DNA of 13,342 bases from Collinsella aerofaciens. Lineage in GTDB: Bacteria; Actinomycetota; Coriobacteriia; Coriobacteriales; Coriobacteriaceae. Under the pieces are notes generated by a model that made no database searches, was not told where the DNA came from, and saw nothing but the letters and a program-made list of their open reading frames with translations. This document shows positions 1 to 6,678 of this stretch, piece by piece; within the stretch, counting starts at the first letter, position 1, and every line of letters starts with the position of its first letter. The stretch spans positions 1 through 13,342 of the forward strand of contig NZ_CAAKNY010000059.1 in assembly GCF_901212495.1 (NCBI RefSeq). The letters are read 5' to 3'. The translations under genes were made by a program, and so were the position numbers.

Positions 1-32
1 GGCAAAACAGTCCGTATTCCACCGCAACTTCG

Positions 33-2603
33 TTATCTGCCCTTGGGCTTGCTGGCGTAGAACTTCTTCTTTTTGGGTTTGCCTGCGCAGGCAGGCTCGC
101 CGTTGCCACGCGCCCCTCGGTCGCCGGCTTGTACGTGCGCGGGTGCAGCCACGCGGGGCTTGCGAGCCGCGGGGTTGCGCAGTTCCTCAACGCGCTCGGT
201 AATTTCCTCGGCACTAAAGCCGACTTCGGCCATGGCGTCCTCGATGGGCAGACGGCGCACGATATAGCAATGATGCACCTTCTGGTTGCGTGCGAAATCC
301 TCGGGGATGGTCTGCGCCGTAATGTCCTCTAGCACGACGCCCGCGCGTGCGAGCTTGCGCGTCTCGGGGCGGAAACCGCGCAGGTTGCAGCTAAAGATGG
401 CATGCCCGCCCTGTGCGAGCAGGCGCGATACGCCGGCCAAAAGCTCAACATGGTCGCGCTGGACATCCCAGGTGCGGTGGCCCATCTTGGACGAGTTCGA
501 GAACGTGGGCGGGTCGACAAAGATCAAGTCCCAGCGGTTGCGCGTCTGGCGCTGGTCGCGAATCCAGGCGAGCACGTCGTTGCGCACAAAATGATGCTGA
601 GGCCCCACAAAGCCGTTCTGGCGCATGTTGCGCTCAGCCCAGTCCAGGTAGGTGTTGGAGAGGTCGACCGTCACGGTCTCCTCGACGCCGCCATCGGCCG
701 CGTAGCAGGTGGCAGTGCCGGTGTAGGCAAACAGGTTGAGGAAGCGGCGCGCCTGCTTGGCGTGCTCGCGCACCAGGTTGCGGGTGACGCGGTGATCCAG
801 GAAGATGCCGACGTCCAGATAGTCGTCAAAGTTGACGGCAAAGGTGAGGCCGCCCTCCTCGATGAGCGGCAGGCGACGGCGCGCGATGTTGGCGCGCTCA
901 CCCGATCCGCCCTTACCGGCGCCCTGCTTGCCGTACTGCGAGCCGCCACGCGAACGCATGCGGGCCTTGGCGTGCACGTGCTCGGCCGGAACGTCCAGGA
1001 TGCGCGGCGCGATGGCCAAGATGTCGAGCATGCGGGCCTGGGCCAGTGCAGGGTCGATGGTCTTGGGCGCGGCGTATTCGGCGATGACGAGCCAGCGGCC
1101 CGGCGTCTGCGGGCATCCCTCGTACAGATCGATGGCGGCGGAGTAGTCGGGCAGGTCGGCATCGTAGACGCGGTAGCAGCTCACGCCCTCGCGCTTGGCC
1201 CACTTGCGACGCAGGCGGGCGTTCTTGCGCAGGCGGTTGGCGAACTGCTCCGACTCGGGGATGAGCACGGGCAGCGGCTTGCCGTCGCCTAGGTCGAGCG
1301 TGGCGGCGGGCTCGGGCGTGGCGGGGGCGGTGCTGCCTTTATCATTGGCATTGTCGACATCTGCAGCCTCGCCCGCGGCATCCGCACTGGTCGCAGCCTC
1401 AAACGCTGCGGCTGCGTGGTCGAGCGAGGGCCAGACCTCGATAGTCGCCTCTTCGTTGTTGGGCATGACGGCGATCGAGTGCTCGGGCTCGGCGTGGAGC
1501 GCGCGGGCCAGCAATCCGTCGCGGGTGAGCACGGCGACCGGCGCCGCGGCAAGCTCGGGCGCGCGGCGCAGCTCGCCGACCAGGGCCATGGCGTCGTGCA
1601 TGAGTGAAAGCGGGGTCTCGGTGGTGTCTGCGACCACGGCGGCGCCGGCGACAGCGCCCACATGGTCCAGCACGGTGGCGGGCTTGGCGGCGCAAAAATC
1701 GACAAAGCGCTTGTAGCCGGCACACGTAACCATGCGCTCAGCGGTCTTGCGGGCGGCGGGATCAATGTCCACGGCGACGATGCGTGCCTCGCGCTCGCGT
1801 GCTGCCGCCTCGCGCTCGCGTGCCTCAGCAAGCAACTGCTCCCACAGAGCGGCGTCGTGCAACTGCCAGCCCTCAAAGCCCCAGCGCTCGCGGATGGCAC
1901 CCGGAGCGCGGTCGGTCAGAATATTCACTGCCTCCAGCAGCAGGCCGCCGCCGGCGCACGAGGCGTCGATCAACGTGGGCAGAGCCTCGTTCTCGTAGTC
2001 GTCGGCCGTCAGCTCGCGCTCGCACAGTGCGGTCCAGCCGATCTGCGCCAACACCAGGGCGGCGTAGTCGGGGCGTAGCACGTGCGCGCCCTCGCCGGCG
2101 CGGGTCGCCGCGGGCGGCAGACGCTTGAACAGCGGGTCGCCCGAAAGGTCCAGGCTGATGCTCGCGCGACGTTGGCGCAGCGAAAGCAGCAGATGAACGT
2201 CGGGATCGGCGGCATCGACGTCGGCGCGGCGACCCGTGGCCTCGGCCAGGCGGTCGCACAGCGCGTCCTTGGCGCGCAGGGCCGAGAAGCGCGTGTTGCG
2301 CAGCTGCTCGGTCACGCCGCGGGCGGTGATGGCGATGGTGGCGCCGGGGCGGACGATGTTCTCCCAAGCGATGTCGTAAACGCCGTCGTACAGCTCGTCG
2401 GCATCCTGCGCCTCAAAGCGCCCGAGCACCACAAACACGCGGCTGGCCAGGCGCGACCACAGACAGGCACGGTAGCCTTCTTCGAGCTCGCCCTCAAACG
2501 TAGCGCGGCCCTTCAGGCGGCGGACATGCGAAAGCCCGAGCCGTTTAAGCTCGTCGGCGAGTGCGGACTCAAAGCCCTCGGGGCAGCTTGCATAAAATTC
2601 CAT
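33..2603 (-). CDS. rlmKL: Bifunctional 23S rRNA methyltransferase RlmKL
   Basis: The protein is 856 aa and resembles the fused RlmL (m2G2445) plus RlmK (m7G2069) enzyme, which methylates 23S rRNA during 50S assembly in the cytoplasm. A THUMP-type region fills about residues 40-155. The RlmL-like half is about 180-395 and is recognisable by the stretch DRAPGAIRERWGFEGW (231-246). An Ala/Asp-rich linker spans 398-440. The RlmK half has the SAM loop FAYTGTA (625-631) and the catalytic-type motif DPPTF (697-701). The C-terminus is a Lys-rich tail (840-856). I chose the start at 2603 because MEFYASCPEGFE is the family N-terminus and GAGAGG lies just upstream; a longer in-frame start at 2729 would add 42 residues that do not look like the family. 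Oddity: the RlmL motif I reads DASCAGGG instead of DPMCGSGT, and the NPPY motif is replaced by ADTTETP, so that half may be inactive. The RlmK half looks intact. Confidence 0.93.
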   Translation of the reverse strand: MEFYASCPEGFESALADELKRLGLSHVRRLKGRATFEGELEEGYRACLWSRLASRVFVVLGRFEAQDADELYDGVYDIAWENIVRPGATIAITARGVTEQLRNTRFSALRAKDALCDRLAEATGRRADVDAADPDVHLLLSLRQRRASISLDLSGDPLFKRLPPAATRAGEGAHVLRPDYAALVLAQIGWTALCERELTADDYENEALPTLIDASCAGGGLLLEAVNILTDRAPGAIRERWGFEGWQLHDAALWEQLLAEAREREAAAREREARIVAVDIDPAARKTAERMVTCAGYKRFVDFCAAKPATVLDHVGAVAGAAVVADTTETPLSLMHDAMALVGELRRAPELAAAPVAVLTRDGLLARALHAEPEHSIAVMPNNEEATIEVWPSLDHAAAAFEAATSADAAGEAADVDNANDKGSTAPATPEPAATLDLGDGKPLPVLIPESEQFANRLRKNARLRRKWAKREGVSCYRVYDADLPDYSAAIDLYEGCPQTPGRWLVIAEYAAPKTIDPALAQARMLDILAIAPRILDVPAEHVHAKARMRSRGGSQYGKQGAGKGGSGERANIARRRLPLIEEGGLTFAVNFDDYLDVGIFLDHRVTRNLVREHAKQARRFLNLFAYTGTATCYAADGGVEETVTVDLSNTYLDWAERNMRQNGFVGPQHHFVRNDVLAWIRDQRQTRNRWDLIFVDPPTFSNSSKMGHRTWDVQRDHVELLAGVSRLLAQGGHAIFSCNLRGFRPETRKLARAGVVLEDITAQTIPEDFARNQKVHHCYIVRRLPIEDAMAEVGFSAEEITERVEELRNPAARKPRVAAPAHVQAGDRGARGNGEPACAGKPKKKKFYASKPKGR

Positions 2604-2685
2604 GGGTGACCTCTCTATATGTGAATCCGTCCCATTATAAGGCGGAGAAAAGCTCCCCCTGAGCGCGCGGATAAGGATGTGGCCA
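2604..2685. promoter_or_regulatory. Divergent promoter region, rlmKL / HAD pseudogene
   Basis: This 82-bp gap separates the rlmKL start (minus) from the HAD pseudogene start (plus). On the minus strand a TATAAT box lies at 2634-2639, about 31 bp before the rlmKL ATG, which fits a sigma-70-type -10 element with a short leader. The -35 position is weak (TCAGGG at 17-bp spacing). On the plus strand AAGGA at 2673-2677 could serve as the ribosome binding site of the ATG at 2686. Confidence 0.4.
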
Positions 2686-3508
2686 ATGTACGAGACCTCT
2701 GCAGCTCTGGTTTTCGATATCGACGGCACGCTGATTTCCCGTGGGGGCGAGCGTCGATGAGATCGTGGCCCATGACAAGCCCACGCCCGCCGTGCACGAC
2801 GCGTTCCACCGGCTGCGCGAGCGCGGTCATCTCGCGTTCATCTGCAGCTGGCGCGGACGCTCCACGGCTTTGCCGAGGCTCTTGGAGCCCGAGACAGCGG
2901 GCTCGTCTGCTCGCCGGTCTCCTCGATCTACATAGACGGCAAGCGGGTCTACCGCGACGACACGAGCGCGGAGCTGCTGCATGAGACGACCCTCCGGCTG
3001 GAGTCTGCCGGCATCGAGGCGCGCTCGAGAGCGATGGCAGCTATGTGGCCTTCTGCCCATTGGGCGCGGTCTACACGGGGACCCTTGACACGCCGACCGC
3101 CGCGAGTGCGATGGAGCACACGGAGCGGTTCTCTGCCTTTGCCTGCAACAAGTTCTGCTATGAAGACACGGAGTTTGCCAAGTTCGAACGGATTCAGGCG
3201 TTCATGGACGAGTATTACGACATGCACGAACTGGGGATTGCCATCGGTGAGTCGACCATGAAGGGCGTCAACAAGGGCACGGGCGTGGTGCACGCGCTGA
3301 AGTGCCTGGGCCGCGGCCACGAAGCGCGTTCGGGTTCGGCGATTTCGAGAACGATCTGACCGTGTTTGCGGTGGTGGAGATGTCGGTAGCCATAGGCAAC
3401 GCGTTGCCGCAAGTTAAGGAGCACTCGCTCTACGTGACGGGTTCTGCCGACGAAGACGGCACGGTAGGTGCTCTGGAGCACTTCGGGCTCATGTTACTGA
3501 TGAAATAG
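2686..3508 (+). pseudogene. Frameshifted HAD-superfamily (Cof-type) phosphatase
   Basis: The reading frame is broken but the pieces line up as one HAD hydrolase of the Cof/IIB kind, which dephosphorylates sugar phosphates or similar small substrates. The ATG at 2686 opens MYETSAALVFDIDGT, containing the catalytic DxD motif I. The pieces are: frame 1 to the G-run at 2741-2745; frame 2 (from ASVDEIV) to about 2850; frame 1 again (HGFAEALG to GIEARS) to about 3025; frame 0 (SYVAFCPLG to GVVHALK) to about 3315; and frame 2 (AFGFGDFENDL, motif IV) to the TAG at 3506-3508. That makes four frameshifts, the first of which is explained by one extra G. The rebuilt protein would be near 272 aa, the normal family length, so no large deletion is needed. 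No insertion element is present. Sequencing error could explain one or two shifts but hardly all four. It precedes a second decayed gene. Confidence 0.85.
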
Positions 3509-3577
3509 GAAGATAATATTTGTACCTTTCTTCCCCGCTAGCATTTTTGTGCATCGGAGAATAAGAGGGAAGGTGAC

Positions 3578-4318
3578 ATGGCTTTGTAGACGTCACTGGA
3601 TTTCAGTGGTAAGTAACAACTGTATTCGCAGCTTTACGACATCCTGTTTCAGGACATTGTCGGCGGTGTCTACCTTGTCGGTGATTTGATCCCATCGGAA
3701 AGCGAACTTATGCGACAGTTCGGCGTCTCGCGCGCTACTGCTCGCAAGGCCATGGAGATGCTTACCAACAATGGACTAATCACCGGGCGTCGCGGCAAGG
3801 GCTCCGAGGTCATCTCCAACGTTCCCTCCAATTCGCTTCAATATGTTACGAGCTGCATGAAAAAGAACGTTTCGGACAATGTTGTTCCGCAGAAGCACGT
3901 GGTTGATGCCGACGTCGCACCGATTTCGAAGAATGCTGACCAGGCACTCGAGCTTGAGGAAGGTGTGACCTCGTTCCGCTTGCGCCGTGTGCGCTATTCC
4001 GGCGACAAACCGTTCTATCTCGAGACGATTTACTACGAGGACGGCTGCGTGCCGTATATCGAGGAGCGCGATTTCTCCAAGGAATCTCTTCGTGCGTTCT
4101 CGTACAACAGCTGCGGTATCAGCTGGAAGCGCGCTACGCAGAACATTCGGGCCGTGGTGGCCAATGCGGGGCAAGCCGACCGATTAAACATCAAGGAGGG
4201 CGACCCTCTCCTGTTGATCAAGCGCGTCTCATTCGATAAACAGACTGTTCCACGTGAGTAAGTCGAGATGTATTTCAGAGCCGATCTCTATCATCTGGAG
4301 ATTGAACTCGACGTATAA
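3578..4318 (+). pseudogene. GntR-family regulator (UTRA type) with three in-frame stops
   Basis: One continuous frame from the ATG at 3578 (preceded by GGGAAGGTG) to the TAA at 4316-4318 encodes a 246-residue GntR/HutC-type transcription factor, interrupted by TAG 3587-3589 (codon 4), TAA 3614-3616 (codon 13) and TAA 4259-4261 (codon 228). Reading through the stops gives a normal family layout. The N-terminal winged helix starts QLYSQLYDILFQDIVGG, continues LIPSESELMRQFGVSRATAR and ends with the wing GRRGKG. A UTRA ligand domain follows (about residues 90-245) and finishes VEMYFRADLYHLEIEL, the usual family ending, which lies after the third stop. The only late start, TTG 3686, would lose the first helix of the DNA-binding domain. 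UTRA regulators usually sense sugar phosphates or amino sugars, which fits the nearby PTS and ROK genes. I read it as a recent pseudogene: there are stops but no frameshifts. Readthrough is a remote alternative. Confidence 0.8.
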
Positions 4319-4320
4319 AG

Positions 4321-4359
4321 ATGCCTCCCATTCTTGGTTCAAGAAATGGGAGGCATTTT
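4321..4359 (+). terminator. Rho-independent terminator after the GntR pseudogene
   Basis: ATGCCTCCCATT (4321-4332) is exactly complementary to AATGGGAGGCAT (4345-4356). An inner CTTG/CAAG pairing closes the loop, and TTT follows at 4357-4359. It starts two bases after the read-through stop of the GntR gene. The same hairpin may also stop the converging ROK transcript, whose gene ends at 4412, although the U-tract on that strand is poorer. Confidence 0.8.
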
Positions 4360-4411
4360 GCATGGTCGCGAAGATGTCGGCGATATCGGTGGGGATCGTT
4401 TTCTTGCAAGC

Positions 4412-5308
4412 CTATTTCGCTAGAGCCTCTGCCGCGAGCGCAAGGCAGCCCATGATGCCCTGCTTGCTCTCAAGGCTGTTATTCACGATATAGCTGTCGA
4501 TGTCGGCAATCTCGGGCGTGACGATATAGCCGTTAAGGGCGTCGAGCGTCTTTTGGCGCGCTAGCGCAACGATGGGCGTATGGTCCGCGATGCCGCCGCC
4601 GATGATGATACGCTGCGGGGAGTAGCAAAGCACGTAGGTGCTGAGGGCCTGAGCGAGGTAACCGGAAAGCAGGTCCATTGCCTCGGCATCCTCGGCGAGC
4701 TCGGATGCGCGCTTGCCGTTCCAACGCTTCTTGACAGCGGGGCCGGCGATGAGCCCCTCAAGGCAGCTGGAGTGATAGGGGCAGCCGCTCTCGGCAACAG
4801 GTAGCGGATCATGCTCGTTGCGGGTGACAGGAATGTGGCCGGCTTCCGGGTGGAGCATGCCGTGGAGGAGCTTTCCGTTGATCATGACGCCGGCCCCGAC
4901 GCCCGTACCGATGGTGAGATAAACGACATCGGTGAGGCTGCGGGCGCAGCCGAAGCGCGCCTCACCCAGGCAGGCCACGTTGGCATCGGTGTCATAGCCA
5001 CAGGGAACATCGAGGCGCTTCGATAGCGATCCGAGGAGGTCGAAATACCGCCACGAGGTCTTGGGCGTCTCGAGAATCTGTCCATAGCGATCGGAGGCTG
5101 GGTTCACGGCTGTCGGACCAAATGCGCCGATTCCAAGAGCTTTGATGTTGGAATCCTTGAACCAAGAGTAGATGGCGTCCACGGTTTCTTGGGGGTCCCC
5201 GGTCGGCATTTCTTCGGACTTAAGGACGGTTCCGTTCTCGTTGCCGATGGCGCAGACCATCTTGGTACCGCCTGCTTCGAGTGCGCCGAGCAGTTGTTTC
5301 TCAGACAT
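4412..5308 (-). CDS. ROK-family sugar kinase, probable fructokinase
   Basis: This 298-aa protein is a cytoplasmic ROK kinase, most like the bacterial fructokinases (ScrK/YdhR/GmuE type) that convert D-fructose to fructose 6-phosphate with ATP. The N-terminal GALEAGGTKM (8-17) is the phosphate-binding loop. GYDTDANVACLGE contains the likely catalytic base D108, and LTIGTGVGAGV (131-141) is the second nucleotide-binding stretch. The ROK zinc site is visible as H158 (EAGHIP), C176, H179 and C182 (CPYHSSCLEG). I chose the start at 5308 because MSEKQLLGALEAGGTK is the family N-terminus and GAGGAGG lies 6 bp before it; a start 26 codons further out lacks support. It is divergent from the PTS cluster and shares its control region. 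The closely spaced ATATGAAAC repeats and a TATAAT box upstream suggest control together with the PTS genes. Substrate specificity cannot be proven from sequence. Confidence 0.9.
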   Translation of the reverse strand: MSEKQLLGALEAGGTKMVCAIGNENGTVLKSEEMPTGDPQETVDAIYSWFKDSNIKALGIGAFGPTAVNPASDRYGQILETPKTSWRYFDLLGSLSKRLDVPCGYDTDANVACLGEARFGCARSLTDVVYLTIGTGVGAGVMINGKLLHGMLHPEAGHIPVTRNEHDPLPVAESGCPYHSSCLEGLIAGPAVKKRWNGKRASELAEDAEAMDLLSGYLAQALSTYVLCYSPQRIIIGGGIADHTPIVALARQKTLDALNGYIVTPEIADIDSYIVNNSLESKQGIMGCLALAAEALAK

Positions 5309-5344
5309 GTTGTCCTCCTCAACCTTTGGTTGACCAAAAAAACC

Positions 5345-5370
5345 ATTTGTTCCATATTGGCGAAACAAAT
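5345..5370. promoter_or_regulatory. Dyad operator candidate in the ROK kinase leader
   Basis: ATTTGTT (5345-5351) and AACAAAT (5364-5370) form a perfect inverted pair, with TCCATATTGGCG between them. The site overlaps the edge of a minus-strand TATAAT box (5369-5374) and lies between it and the kinase ribosome binding site. A protein bound here would block kinase transcription. It resembles the TGTTTCATAT sites elsewhere in this gap. Confidence 0.45.
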
Positions 5371-5396
5371 TATATCGCGTCTCCAATTATATCTAT

Positions 5397-5418
5397 ATAT
5401 GAAACGTTATATGAAACA
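5397..5418. repeat. Tandem ATATGAAAC sites
   Basis: ATATGAAACG (5397-5406) and ATATGAAACA (5409-5418) are two same-direction copies, 12 bp apart. They are the reverse complement of the TGTTTCATAT copies at 5626 and 5647. They lie upstream of the minus-strand TATAAT box of the ROK kinase and are likely part of the same regulator's target set. Confidence 0.5.
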
Positions 5419-5471
5419 GAGAATAAGAGAAAACAGGCATATCAGACCCTGTTGATCAAGGTTGATACCAG

Positions 5472-5490
5472 TTGTCGGATAGTCCGACAA
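5472..5490. promoter_or_regulatory. Perfect 19-bp palindromic operator candidate
   Basis: TTGTCGGA (5472-5479) and TCCGACAA (5483-5490) are exact inverted copies around TAG. The size and symmetry fit a winged-helix dimer such as a GntR-family protein; HutC/DasR-type operators have similar short dyads. It has no U-tract and is far from any coding end, so it is not a terminator. The partner is unknown. The decayed GntR gene at 3578-4318 is the obvious candidate. Confidence 0.5.
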
Positions 5491-5625
5491 ATCATATTGA
5501 GTCTCTATATAAATAAACAATTACCAGCAGTTTTATTGATATTTAAAATAAGTTCGATAAAGTGTTTTCTTCTTCAAAACGCAGATGCTGCCGTTCAGGG
5601 GCCCAAAAATACCGTTCACCAGGTT

Positions 5626-5675
5626 TGTTTCATATTAGCTGTATTATGTTTCATATCAGAGTAATATGTGAAACA
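5626..5675. promoter_or_regulatory. TGTTTCATAT operator cluster before PTS EIIA
   Basis: TGTTTCATAT occurs at 5626-5635 and again at 5647-5656, exactly 21 bp or two helical turns apart, so both face the same side of the DNA. TGAAACA at 5669-5675 forms an inverted pair with the second copy. The cluster ends 33 bp before the EIIA start. It matches the reverse-oriented copies in front of the ROK kinase. The likely binder is the RpiR-family protein encoded at 9970; this is inferred. Confidence 0.55.
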
Positions 5676-5708
5676 ACGAAAGGCAAAAGATGAAAGGGGA
5701 GAACATCC

Positions 5709-6200
5709 ATGCCAGAGGCTAATCAGGAGTTCGACATCGCCAACGTGATAGACGAGAAGCTGATTGTGCTCGACCTGGACGTATCCACGAAGGTCGACAT
5801 GCTCAACGTCCTCACCGATTGCTTTGAGAGGGAGGGTAAGCTCAACGATCGCGAAGCCTTCTTTAAGGATGTAATGTGGCGTGAGGGCGAAGGAGAAACC
5901 GGTATTGGCATGGGCGTTGCGATTCCGCACGGCAAGTCCAGTGGCGTCAACAAGACTGCTCTTGCCATCGGCACGACGAAAAACGACCTGGAGTGGGCGT
6001 CTCTGGATGATGAGCCCGTCCGCATCGTCATTCTCTTCGCTGTGACCGAGGGCGACTCCGACGTCGTACACCTCAAGCTGCTTCAGCATGTTGCGATGCT
6101 CTTGGCGCATGAGTCGTTCGTTGAAAGGCTCCACGCTGTAAAGACTCCTGCCGAGATGCTGACGCTTCTGGAGTCCAGCCCCGACGATTACGACGATTAA
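5709..6200 (+). CDS. PTS fructose-family EIIA component
   Basis: This 163-aa protein is a stand-alone EIIA of the fructose/mannitol (PTS_EIIA_2) type. It accepts phosphate from HPr and passes it to EIIB in the cytoplasm. The phosphorylated histidine is H74 in the motif GVAIPHGKSSGV, the family signature. The N-terminal region starts FDIANVIDEKLIVLDLD, and the later stretch VRIVILFAVTEGDSDVVHLKLLQHVAMLL matches the family's conserved C-terminal half. GGGGAG (5696-5701) is a good ribosome binding site 7 bases before the ATG. It is the first gene of the PTS cluster, followed after 92 bp by EIIB. A short acidic tail (DDYDD) ends the protein. Family is certain; the transported sugar is not. Confidence 0.93.
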   Translation: MPEANQEFDIANVIDEKLIVLDLDVSTKVDMLNVLTDCFEREGKLNDREAFFKDVMWREGEGETGIGMGVAIPHGKSSGVNKTALAIGTTKNDLEWASLDDEPVRIVILFAVTEGDSDVVHLKLLQHVAMLLAHESFVERLHAVKTPAEMLTLLESSPDDYDD

Positions 6201-6223
6201 TAGGTCGCACAAATCATGAGCAA

Positions 6224-6259
6224 ACGGTCCGGTTCGCATCGCCTGGGAACCGAGACCGT
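6224..6259 (+). other. Intercistronic hairpin between EIIA and EIIB
   Basis: ACGGTCCGGTTC (6224-6235) pairs with GAACCG (6247-6252) and GACCGT (6254-6259), giving a 12-bp stem with one bulged A and an 11-nt loop. There is no U-tract, so it is more likely an mRNA processing or stability element than a terminator. It could set different protein levels for EIIA and EIIB. Confidence 0.6.
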
Positions 6260-6292
6260 CAATAAGAGGCGAAAAGAAAGGAATGAATTGTC

Positions 6293-6595
6293 ATGAAGCT
6301 GGTTGGAGTTTGTGCCTGTACGAGTGGAATCGCCCATACCTACATGGCCAAAGAGAAGCTCGTTAAGGCCGCCAAGGCTTTGGGACACGAGATTCATATC
6401 GAGACCCAGGGCACGATTGGCGTCGAGGACGAACTCACCTCCGAGGAGATAGCTGCTGCGGACGCCGTAATTCTCGCCGTCGACATCAAGGTCGATACCT
6501 CACGCTTTAAGAACAAGCGCGTCATGGAGGTCCCCACGAGTCTTGTCGTCAAGGCTCCCAAGCAGATTATCCAGAAGATTGAGGAGAGCCTCTAA
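6293..6595 (+). CDS. PTS fructose-family EIIB component
   Basis: This 100-aa protein is a free-standing EIIB of the fructose type, receiving phosphate from EIIA and passing it to the sugar carried by EIIC. The N-terminus MKLVGVCACTSGIAHTYMA carries the signature in which C9 is the expected phospho-cysteine; the usual CPTGIAHT appears here as CTSGIAHT, a mild variant. The rest (ETQGTIGVEDELTSEEIAAAD and AVDIKVDTSRF) matches the family closely over its usual length of about 100 aa. AAAGGA upstream serves as ribosome binding site. It lies between EIIA and EIIC in the same direction, with gaps of 92 and 83 bp that are wide for an operon and leave room for RNA structure. Confidence 0.94.
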   Translation: MKLVGVCACTSGIAHTYMAKEKLVKAAKALGHEIHIETQGTIGVEDELTSEEIAAADAVILAVDIKVDTSRFKNKRVMEVPTSLVVKAPKQIIQKIEESL

Positions 6596-6678
6596 GTGCG
6601 GTCCGAGAGCGCCAGGCTTTGGAATTCAGCTGCAAGGGCGGCTGTAAATAGATCCGTGTCTACGGAAAGGGGAAAGTA

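Larger units (their letters stand above)
5309..5708. promoter_or_regulatory. AT-rich divergent control region, ROK kinase / PTS operon
   Basis: I see no gene in this 400-bp stretch, which is clearly more AT-rich than its surroundings. For the minus-strand kinase a TATAAT box lies at 5369-5374, flanked by the dyad ATTTGTT/AACAAAT (5345-5370) and by two ATATGAAAC repeats (5397-5405 and 5409-5417). A perfect palindrome sits mid-way (5472-5490). Close to the PTS start are two direct TGTTTCATAT copies and an inverted TGAAACA. I could not assign a convincing -35/-10 pair for the plus-strand operon. The arrangement suggests at least two DNA-binding regulators acting on both directions. Confidence 0.7.

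Noticed and set aside
402..1292. Long plus-strand frame (296 codons) opposite rlmKL
   Set aside because: It is antisense to a well-supported gene; such shadow frames are common in GC-rich DNA, and its composition matches no family I know.
3686..4261. GntR protein starting at TTG 3686 as an intact gene
   Set aside because: This start removes the first helix of the winged-helix domain and the TAA at 4259 removes the conserved UTRA ending, so it would not be a complete regulator.
5626..5675. CRISPR-like repeat array
   Set aside because: The repeats are only about 10 bp, few in number and in both orientations, which fits operator sites and not CRISPR.
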